NCBI RefSeq assembly: GCF_000336635.1
Contig: NZ_AOLY01000040.1
Coordinates: 89,544 to 153,543, forward strand
DNA from: Haloarcula japonica DSM 6131
GTDB taxonomy: Archaea; Halobacteriota; Halobacteria; Halobacteriales; Haloarculaceae
Length of the DNA stretch: 64,000 nt
Reading direction: 5' to 3'
A model generated the notes under the pieces. The model was given only the letters and a program-made list of their open reading frames with translations. It searched no databases and was not told where the DNA came from. Shown here piece by piece: positions 54,915 through 62,171 of the stretch. The position numbers were made by a program, and so were the translations under genes. The number at the start of each line of letters is the position of its first letter. Positions within the stretch are counted from its first letter, which is position 1.

Positions 54915-55958
54915 ATGCGAGGATTAGCTAAAGTTAGTCGTACCAGCGGCGCAATGGATTTTATCGACCGAAGCCGCCCGGAGCCGGCTGCCGACGAGGC
55001 GCTCGTCGAGATCGACTACGCCGGGCTGTGTGGCAGTGACGCGGGGATATACGAGTTCGAGTCCGCGTTCGAGCGCATGGAACTCCCGACGGTCATCGGC
55101 CACGAGTATGCGGGCCGCGTCATCGAAACCGGGGACAACGTCTCGAAGTTCGCCGTCGGCGACCGGGTCGTCGAGCGGCCGATCCGCGGTTGTGGCGACT
55201 GTTACCAGTGCGAGATCGGCTCGGCGAACGTCTGCCAGGACGCGGTCATCACTGGCGTGGACCACGATGGCGCGTACAAGCAGTTCATCACTGTCCCGGA
55301 GCGCGCGCTGCACCCCGTGCCGGACTCCGTGCCTCAGCAACACGCCGCCGTCGTGGAGCCGACGAGCATCGGCGCGCGGGCGGTCATCGAGAACTCCCGC
55401 GTCTCCCCCGGCGACCGCGTGCTGGTCGAGGGCCCCGGACCGATCGGACAGCTGACCGCACAGATCGCCGCCGCACAGGGCGGCACAGTGACCGTGTCGG
55501 GCGTCGGCCCGGACGCAAACTACAGGCTGCCACTGGCTGAAGAGTTCGGCTTCGAGACAATCAACGTCGCCGAGGACGACTTCGAGGCCCGCCGCGACGA
55601 ACAGACGGACGGCATCGGCTACGACGTCGTCTTCGACACGACCGGCCATCCGTCGGGGCTGCCGTCGGCCGTCGACGCGGTCCGGAAGGGCGGGCAGATC
55701 GTCCTCGTCGGCCAGACCGGCGAGACGACGATGGAGTACTCGCCGCTGGTCCGTTCCGAAATCGACCTCCAGTGTTCCTACGCGTCGATGTACGAGGACT
55801 TCGAGCGCGCGCTCAGGCTCATCGACACCGGCGACGTGGACTGCGAAACGTTCATCGACGACCGGTTCTCCCTCGAAGACGCCGACGAAGCCTTCGAGTC
55901 ATTCATCGCCGGCGAGACGTGCAAGCCGGTGTTCGACGTGTCTGAGGTCTGGGAGTGA
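54915..55958 (+). CDS. Zinc-dependent medium-chain dehydrogenase (sorbitol/threonine DH type)
   Basis: A 347-residue medium-chain dehydrogenase. Catalytic zinc ligands are in LCGSDAG, GHEYAG and VEPTSIGAR; the structural zinc site is the four-Cys cluster GCGDCYQCEIGSANVC. The Rossmann motif is VEGPGPIGQLTAQ. It oxidises a polyol or sugar-acid hydroxyl with NAD(P). I use the ATG at 54915; the longer frame adds unconserved residues. Divergent from the SDR, forming the right end of the island's metabolic genes. Confidence 0.9.
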   Translation: MRGLAKVSRTSGAMDFIDRSRPEPAADEALVEIDYAGLCGSDAGIYEFESAFERMELPTVIGHEYAGRVIETGDNVSKFAVGDRVVERPIRGCGDCYQCEIGSANVCQDAVITGVDHDGAYKQFITVPERALHPVPDSVPQQHAAVVEPTSIGARAVIENSRVSPGDRVLVEGPGPIGQLTAQIAAAQGGTVTVSGVGPDANYRLPLAEEFGFETINVAEDDFEARRDEQTDGIGYDVVFDTTGHPSGLPSAVDAVRKGGQIVLVGQTGETTMEYSPLVRSEIDLQCSYASMYEDFERALRLIDTGDVDCETFIDDRFSLEDADEAFESFIAGETCKPVFDVSEVWE

Positions 55959-56029
55959 ACTGCGGAGAGTCGGATTGTAGGTCGGTACTGTAATCATCGT
56001 CTGCTGATAACTCATCTCGGATTACCGCA

Positions 56030-56712
56030 GTGTTTAGTTAAGCATGAACAGTGAGGCGGGAGACTTTTCCGTGGTTCATACCTGTATTCACCCGCCTCAG
56101 CGGTAGTAGCGACTGGATTGATTTTGATTTTGTAGAGCGGCTCGGACACCCAAGTTGTCGATGGCGCTGGGTATTCAAGCGCATGTTGCGTGGCTGTCGC
56201 TGTCGAATACCGTGGCGTTACTCGATACGTTGGGTGACTAACGGTCGCGGAAAGCCATCCACCATTGGGTCCAGAAAGCCGATTTACAGCCAGAAGCTGG
56301 GCGATCTCCGAATCAAATCGCACCCGACGAAATAGTGATCGGATTACCGATCAGCAGTTCTGGCTGTACGTTGCCGCTGATCCCCCAGACGAACGGCCTG
56401 CTTCTCCTCCGGCTTTGTTCGACGACTCCCACCGTTCTCACGGAAGTATTTCTCCGCGAACTTCAGCAAAACCACGATGTCGAAACTGTTGTTCGTCGTC
56501 GGCGCTCAACACCTCCAAGCAGCACTGCAACGGGCCGGCCTCTGATTTCGGATACGTCACCACGGAAATCGGAACGCTATCGGGCGAATCTTTCGAGAAC
56601 TAAAGCGACGAACTTCGTTCCTCTCAAATTGCTTCAGCCACGCCGAACCAGAAACAGCCGACTATTGGTTGACGAGTTTCACTCGCTGGCACAATGCTAC
56701 AAACTGAACACT
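56030..56712 (+). mobile_element. Decayed IS6-type insertion sequence
   Basis: Ends AGTGTTTAGTTAAGCAT (56030-56046) and ATGCTACAAACTGAACACT (56694-56712) are imperfect inverted repeats. In between, shifted frames give WIDFDFVERLGHP, AIHHWVQKADLQPEAGRSPNQ (one frame, shortened), QFWLYVAADPP, a DDE-type FVVGAQHLQAAL region and CFSHAEPETADYWLTSF at the end: the pieces, in order, of an IS6-like transposase of about 210 residues. Several frameshifts make it inactive. I saw no matching target duplication. Confidence 0.75.
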
Positions 56713-56792
56713 ACAATTGAGAGACAGCAACTTTATTCACTCGAAAGGCTGGACCAACGACTTGCATCTCGTAATTCGGTCGTCTGTTACGA

Positions 56793-57311
56793 TTAATCGA
56801 GTTCTCCGTATCCGTCACCCCTCATGAGCTCTGCAACGTCTTCTACGTTGTCGAACGCCGCAAGAAGCGCATACTCACGGGCGTCCGTCTTCGAGATGTC
56901 GTCTGCTCCGAGCTCTGAAGCAAGCTGGCTCCGAAACTCCGCTTCCCGCGAGACGACTTTATCGCGGGCGAAGAGTTCGAGACGATTGTCCCGTTCGTCC
57001 CCAACGTTACTCCGACGCACGAAGTATGGATACTGGTGGCTACTCGTCTGGCGTGGTCCGGTATCGTTGGCGGTTGCGGCGCTCATCGTATTCTCTTCGT
57101 TGGTACTCTTCACTTCCTTCGCTTCTGAGGAGTCCCCGCTGTCATCTACTTTTTCAGAGGTGCCTTCCTTGGGCTCCTGATCATCCCCCTCCTCGTCCGC
57201 GATCTCATCGATTTCCTCATTGGCTTCCTCCGGCTCGTCGTCTGCTTCTTCCTCATCACTATCTCCGAAGCTGAGGTTACCTGATCCCGACTTGAAGGAA
57301 TCGCTCCCCAT
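56793..57311 (-). CDS. ParA partner protein, copy 2 (172 aa)
   Basis: A 172-residue protein whose ATG shares one base with the stop of parA copy 2. The first 90 residues are acidic (long Glu/Asp runs). The C-terminal 80 match the copy 1 partner (33918-34319): YPYFVRRSNVGDERDN, then FRSQLASELGADDISKTDAREYA and a final GDGYGEL. The order acidic tail then conserved domain is the same. It is probably the centromere-binding or adaptor component; no known DNA-binding fold is evident by eye. Confidence 0.72.
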   Translation of the reverse strand: MGSDSFKSGSGNLSFGDSDEEEADDEPEEANEEIDEIADEEGDDQEPKEGTSEKVDDSGDSSEAKEVKSTNEENTMSAATANDTGPRQTSSHQYPYFVRRSNVGDERDNRLELFARDKVVSREAEFRSQLASELGADDISKTDAREYALLAAFDNVEDVAELMRGDGYGELD

Positions 57312-58303
57312 TAGTCAGCCACCTCCGGTTCAGCGGTAAGGTCAAACTGCATCGTCTCTGTTCCATAGTCGTCGATATCTAAGACCAGTTCATCCTCAAC
57401 GTCGACATCGAACGTTTCAGTCGCAATGAATCCCGCCAGTTGCCAAAGTTTATCGAGAGTATCGAGCTCACGGTCGGGAACTCTGCGCTCCCCTTTCTTC
57501 GAGACCATCTCGCCGTCTTCTTCGTAGGTCTTCCACCGCTCCTCTACTACTTTGAACGCAGAGCCACGGGCTTCCCACATGGCGTCCATCAAACTTTCTC
57601 GTGACCCAATAGAGACTGGCGTTGCGAAGGCGTCTGTATTTTCGAACTGATCCCGATACTGCTTGTGGGCGTTCGTCTGGCCGACTCCGGATGGGACCAC
57701 GCACGAAAGCCCGATTTCGATATCCAGCGCAGTCTCCATGTTTACGACCATCTCTTCGAGACCATCAAGGCTTAGACTCCCTTTTCCAGCTGGCTTGACG
57801 GGGGCTACCAATGTCCGAAGTGCGTAGATAGCATTGTAAAGGAGATCTTCAGCGCGTGCGTTGGGGTCAATGAGGACCGCGTCGTACTCCTCGTTCAACT
57901 GCTCCTGCTCCCAAAGCAGATCATAGAGAAGTTCAAACCGGGGATACTCATCTCGGGAAATCCCTTTCATTCCTGTTTCGTAGGAAATCTTCTGCTCAAG
58001 GTTGGAAGTGAAGTCCCCCAGCATATCGTGACTCGGGATGATGTCAACACCTTCCTCAGCGGTCTCGATGAGGTCGTCGAAGTCCCCGTCTGGCATTTCG
58101 AGAATGTGCTTTACGAGATTGTCAGCAGCCGGGTCTCCACGGTTTTTCCCGACATCGAAGAGCGAGGTGAGGTTGCCTGTTTGTGGGTCCAGATCGATCA
58201 CAAGGACGTCCAGTCCCATTCGCTCGAGCCCAACCGCGAGATTCGCTGTCATGGTCGTTTTGTATGTTCCTCCAGACTCAGCGTAAACGACGGTCGTTAT
58301 CAT
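57311..58303 (-). CDS. parA: ParA-family partition ATPase, copy 2
   Basis: A 330-residue ParA-type ATPase. Its P-loop reads AESGGTYKTTMTANLAVG: the GKT is changed to YKT, and the signature lysine is Ser. Walker A' is VIDLDPQTGNLTSLF and Walker B AVLIDPNARAED. It is longer than copy 1 because of inserts near 110-135 and 235-265. The ATG at 58303, with GGAG just upstream, is preferred over 58315. TATATG lies 27-32 bases before it and overlaps the first repeat of the 13-base array, so autoregulation by the partner is plausible. Confidence 0.86.
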   Translation of the reverse strand: MITTVVYAESGGTYKTTMTANLAVGLERMGLDVLVIDLDPQTGNLTSLFDVGKNRGDPAADNLVKHILEMPDGDFDDLIETAEEGVDIIPSHDMLGDFTSNLEQKISYETGMKGISRDEYPRFELLYDLLWEQEQLNEEYDAVLIDPNARAEDLLYNAIYALRTLVAPVKPAGKGSLSLDGLEEMVVNMETALDIEIGLSCVVPSGVGQTNAHKQYRDQFENTDAFATPVSIGSRESLMDAMWEARGSAFKVVEERWKTYEEDGEMVSKKGERRVPDRELDTLDKLWQLAGFIATETFDVDVEDELVLDIDDYGTETMQFDLTAEPEVAD

Positions 58304-58323
58304 ATGCTCCCTCATTCGTTCTC

Positions 58324-58512
58324 CTGTTACATATATCTGTGTCAGACATTCGGGGCTGTTGCCTGTGACGGTTGTCTGTACCAAACATCTGTAACACCAA
58401 TCCGTATCAAGACCGGTACCAGATTGCGCCCGATCTGGGATACTTGTCTGTAACAATCAACTGTAATAGACATCTGTACCGAATGGCTGTGCCGGATATG
58501 CGTGCCAGATAT
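58324..58512. repeat. 13-base repeat array upstream of parA copy 2
   Basis: Direct repeats with consensus CTGTAMCNNNCAT start at 58324, 58337, 58363, 58376, 58389 and, degenerate, at 58402, all in exact 13-base register (the slot at 58350 is decayed). A second block starts at 58448, 58461, 58474 and 58487, again 13 apart, followed by a related CGTGCCAGATAT. The first unit overlaps the parA TATA box. This is the likely centromere of the second partition locus. Confidence 0.75.
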
Positions 58513-59180
58513 TTGGCACAGATATGTGTCTGAATGACCTCTTTCTGCCAGTTCGCACCGATTCCAGAACAGAGATTTGTTACAGATAGCGACTACATCT
58601 TTTGGCCTGTAATCAGTTCGATTACAATTAACTGTGTAGTCACCGGAACCGCCTTCAATGCAATCTGACCACCACTCTTCTACGTAATCAGCGATATGCT
58701 GATTAACAGAAGAAGGGTTGTCGTAGACTACGGGCAGAACTGTCGGTCATAACGAACGATATTTCAGTTATTGGTTTATCTCTTGATAAACCTCCACTCG
58801 ACCATGGTTGGCAACTTCTAATTTAGTGATCACTGTAATCTTAGACTTGTTCTCCCCGGAACTGTTTTGTTTGTCAGATTCAACTTTTTAGATAAATTAT
58901 CTGCTTTCTCAACGGACCGTTCTTCAGGATTCAGTTTTTTAACCATTGAACGTACTGATATCGTATCCGTACCTACTCTCTGCGTCACAACCTACAGGAT
59001 AGTAACCTGATCTCTTACACGTAATCGAGTTGTTGAGGTCCGATTTTCCGATATACGTACCGGACTGTACGTTACTTATTTCTCCATCTGTCGTATCTAT
59101 TCGAAAAGACGCCGTTCCGTGAGGGAGGGGGGAAACAGATCGAGTTGGAAAACTGGTATTCACACTGTTCCGGTGTCAAA
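58513..59180. other. AT-rich stretch, no clear gene
   Basis: About 670 bases. TTGTTACAGATAG at 58577 is a stray inverted copy of the array heptamer. A minus-strand frame at 58939-59163 (serine/glycine-rich, two cysteines) could be the end of an exported protein, but lacks an ATG and promoter, so I do not call it. Confidence 0.45.
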
Positions 59181-59519
59181 TCACGAGTGACTTCGTAGTG
59201 AGAGAGAATAAATTATCAACCCGATTCCGACGATTTCGATGATATTACTCAGCAACGGCGCGTAAAACGTATACACGATAAGTTCGCTTCTGAGTGGAAT
59301 CCCGATAGCCGGGATAATGAGCGATACCAACGGTGAAATGACGGTAATGAGCGCAAGACCGATAGCGAGAAACAGCATCTGGCGCCGTTCATTTCGAATA
59401 TACCCCTGGTACGCCTGATGGACGAGAAATGCCCCCATCGCAATAGCGAGTAACCCGACCAGTAGAAGAATGAGATAGTACGGAGGAATCAACGAGGGTT
59501 TAAGCTGAAGCGGTTGCAT
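59181..59519 (-). CDS. Three-helix membrane protein (112 aa)
   Basis: A 112-residue protein with three hydrophobic helices (YLILLLVGLLAIAMGAFLVH, MLFLAIGLALITVISPLVSL, IIEIVGIGLIIYSLSL), matching small haloarchaeal DUF7521-type proteins. The ATG shares bases with the stop of the winged-helix gene (TAATG), so the two are translated together. This pairing of a winged-helix regulator with a three-helix membrane protein recurs in haloarchaea and may be a membrane-coupled sensor. Confidence 0.78.
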   Translation of the reverse strand: MQPLQLKPSLIPPYYLILLLVGLLAIAMGAFLVHQAYQGYIRNERRQMLFLAIGLALITVISPLVSLIIPAIGIPLRSELIVYTFYAPLLSNIIEIVGIGLIIYSLSLRSHS

Positions 59520-59866
59520 TAGAGTTCTCCCCATATGTTGGTGAAACGGTCCGCCATCTTCTCCGCTGGTCGTTCTTCGATGTCGATTTTGAGTTCATTA
59601 TTCTCCAGTTCGATTGTGAGTCGCCTGAGCCGCGCCTTGTAGACACTGTGGTGGTGCCCCTCCTCTTCGAACTTGGTTTGCTCTTCGAGGAGCCCGCAGT
59701 CGATAAGGCGCTCAGTGCGTCGGTAAATCGTCGGGAGCGAAGCGTCACACTCGTCACTGAGCTCCTTCGCGGATTTTGCGGTCGTGTCCGTCGCCGTGAG
59801 GATCGCACGAGCATATTTGTCGTCGAGGAGGGCATAAATCTCGCTCGACTGCGGATCCTCACTCAC
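59519..59866 (-). CDS. Winged-helix transcription regulator (115 aa)
   Basis: A 115-residue DNA-binding protein: the wHTH reads ILTATDTTAKSAKELSDECDA, then SLPTIYRRTERLIDCGLLEE (recognition helix), with a beta-wing HHHSVYKARLRRLTIEL and a C-terminal helix for dimerisation. The start codon is GTG at 59866, as no ATG is available in frame. It probably regulates its own operon together with the membrane protein encoded downstream. Confidence 0.82.
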   Translation of the reverse strand: MSEDPQSSEIYALLDDKYARAILTATDTTAKSAKELSDECDASLPTIYRRTERLIDCGLLEEQTKFEEEGHHHSVYKARLRRLTIELENNELKIDIEERPAEKMADRFTNIWGEL

Positions 59867-60230
59867 ACATAGCTTTTCTCACGGGCATCCTTGGTATGAT
59901 TGCTGATTTTCTGACTCTGAAAATGTGCTCACCCTATTTGCAGACGCTCGAAAGCACCGTTTCACAGTACCTGTCGTCTCAGCCCAATTATCGGCCCCGT
60001 CCATATCTCGAACAAGTGAATTCCGATGCTACACCCGACAGCAACGCAGTTTTTCCGGCGCAGAAAATCTGGACGTCTGTTTACTACTCCCCATTGCATC
60101 TATTTTCCCGTGAGACGAGAACCGTTGCAGCACACACTTCGCAGCCGACATCAACAGACGATACAATTGCCTGGATTCTATAGAATGCGAGCCTGTTCAC
60201 CCCCATCGAGGCCACAGGGGAGGATACACA
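59867..60230. other. Intergenic stretch, nothing supported
   Basis: About 360 bases. A plus-strand frame from 59896 to 60183 has a non-acidic, Ser/Thr/Tyr-rich translation and no family resemblance, so I leave it out. The GGAGG at 60217-60223 is the ribosome site of the next gene. Confidence 0.5.
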
Positions 60231-62171
60231 ATGCAGCGTAGCAGTATTGCGAGTGTCATCTTCGCTGCTGTCGTGGTGTCGGTTGCGAGTGGTACCGCCG
60301 TCGCCGCTGTGACCGGAAGTCCGGCCATCGAAGTCGCACTCGCAGACAACACTGTCTCGCCGGGTGAGGAAACGACACTCGATGTCGTGCTCTCGAACAA
60401 CGGTGAGCTCGATTCCGGTTCCAGCACGAACCCGAGTCTGAACAGCGAGGTGACCACCGCCCGTGGTTTGACTGTCGGTGTCAGCGACGGCGACGAACCG
60501 ATATCGGTAACGACCTCGCGGCAGCTCACCGGAGATCTCGCCACGGGCGCATCGCAAACAGTGTCGTTCGATATCAGCGTTGACGACGACGCCAAATCCG
60601 GCTCCTATCGCGTCCCCGTCAAACTTGAGTACGATCACTACAGCTACGTCTCCGAGGGGACGGGCGCTCGCGACTACGAGAGCAAGTCCCAAACTAAGTA
60701 CGTCACTGTCCGAGTGAGCGACGACGCTACCTTCGACGTGGTAAATGTCGACTCCAACGCGCGTGTCGGTTCGACCGGCGGCGTCGAACTCACCGTTCAG
60801 AACACCGGAGAATCCGCCGCGACCGACGCTGCAGTAGCGCTGACGAGCCAGAACGCCGAGTTCACTGTCGGCGGCGGTGAGCAGAGTTCCCGGTTCGTCG
60901 ACTCGTGGGCGGTTGGCGAGAACCGAACCTTCAACTACCGCATCGGCGCGAGCGGCGATGCCGACCCCGAGCCGTACAACTTCGGACTCTCGGTCGCCTT
61001 CGACGACACCGATGGTGTCCGAACAGAGTCAGTCGGTAACACGGTCGGCATCGCTCCCGTACCTGAACAATCGTTCGCGGTGGTCAACACCTCCTCGACA
61101 GTACCCATCGGTAGCACCGGGGAGTACGAACTGACCCTTCGCAACACTGGCCCGGTCACCGTCGACGACGCGACGGTGACGGTCACCGCACAGAGCAGCG
61201 ACATCACATTCGGCGAAGCCAGTTCCACTTCGCAGTTTATCGGAGAGTGGAGTCCCGGCGAGGTCCGAACGGTAACTGTCGACGCAACGGCGAATTCGAA
61301 CGCCGAGGTCCGCTCGTACGCGATGTCGGCGTCTGTCCAGTACGATGATCTCGAGGGCGACACGGGTACCGACGACGACCTTTCGCTGGGTATAGAGACG
61401 ACACCGAAACAGAAGTTCTCGCTATCGGGTGTTTCCGGAAAGCTACAGGCAGGCGGGGACGGCACGCTCGAAGCCACGCTCACCAATGATGGCCCCCGGA
61501 CCGTCGAAAACGCCGTGGTCAACTGGGAGAGTGACCACTCCGCTCTCTCCCCACAGGGAACCCAGTACGCCGTCGGTAATCTCGAACCCGGCGAGTCGAC
61601 GACCGTGGATTTCGGCGTCGACGTTTCTGATAGCGCCCGTGCGGGACCACGGCAGTTCGACTTCACGGTCGGTTACGAGGACGACAACGGCGACCAGCAG
61701 GCCAGCGATACGCTATCGGTCCAGTCCGATATCGCTGCCGGCGAAGACGAGTTTGGTCTCGCGGTCGGAGAACGAGCCATTACCGTAGGAGAATCGCGGG
61801 TTGTCTCGGTCGAAGTGACGAACAACCTCAACGAGACGGTTACCGACGTTGAGGCACGGCTGTTTGCCGACGATCCACTCAGCATCAGCGGATCGGATAC
61901 TAGCTACATCGAGTCCTTAGAGCCCGGTGAGTCCACGACACTGGCGTTCGAGGTATCGGCGGCATCTGCCGCGACAGCGGGAAGCACGTATCCGATGTCA
62001 TTTGATTTCCGCTATACAGATACCGATGGGAATACCCATCTGTCGGATACGTTCAGGAAGCCACTCGATGCGACTCCCCAGAGCGGCGGTGGGCCGCCTA
62101 TCGCACTCATCCTGGGGCTGGGAGTAATTGTCATCGGTGGTGTCGCAGTCGTCTACTGGAGGCGCGACTGA
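60231..62171 (+). CDS. Secreted CARDB/NEW3-type repeat protein with C-terminal membrane anchor
   Basis: A 646-residue protein with a signal peptide (about 1-27), then four or five Ig-like domains each with VELTVQNTGESAATDA-like strands (COG1361/CARDB pattern: DVVLSNNGEL, ELTLRNTGPVTVDDA, EATLTNDGPRTVENA, VEVTNNLNETVTDV). It ends in a membrane helix (IALILGLGVIVIGGVAVVYW) and RRD. It is probably extracellular and anchored to the membrane. Its stop shares a base with the RND exporter start; this pair is a common haloarchaeal arrangement, suggesting an accessory role for the exporter. Confidence 0.85.
   Translation: MQRSSIASVIFAAVVVSVASGTAVAAVTGSPAIEVALADNTVSPGEETTLDVVLSNNGELDSGSSTNPSLNSEVTTARGLTVGVSDGDEPISVTTSRQLTGDLATGASQTVSFDISVDDDAKSGSYRVPVKLEYDHYSYVSEGTGARDYESKSQTKYVTVRVSDDATFDVVNVDSNARVGSTGGVELTVQNTGESAATDAAVALTSQNAEFTVGGGEQSSRFVDSWAVGENRTFNYRIGASGDADPEPYNFGLSVAFDDTDGVRTESVGNTVGIAPVPEQSFAVVNTSSTVPIGSTGEYELTLRNTGPVTVDDATVTVTAQSSDITFGEASSTSQFIGEWSPGEVRTVTVDATANSNAEVRSYAMSASVQYDDLEGDTGTDDDLSLGIETTPKQKFSLSGVSGKLQAGGDGTLEATLTNDGPRTVENAVVNWESDHSALSPQGTQYAVGNLEPGESTTVDFGVDVSDSARAGPRQFDFTVGYEDDNGDQQASDTLSVQSDIAAGEDEFGLAVGERAITVGESRVVSVEVTNNLNETVTDVEARLFADDPLSISGSDTSYIESLEPGESTTLAFEVSAASAATAGSTYPMSFDFRYTDTDGNTHLSDTFRKPLDATPQSGGGPPIALILGLGVIVIGGVAVVYWRRD

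Noticed and set aside
58324-58512. The 13-base array as a CRISPR or as replication iterons
   Set aside because: Repeats are too short and contiguous for CRISPR. No replication initiator gene or AT-rich unwinding box with ORB motifs was seen, and the array sits at a parA promoter.
58939-59163. 74-codon minus-strand frame as a gene
   Set aside because: Could be the end of an exported protein, but it starts at a GTG with no promoter and no upstream family sequence.
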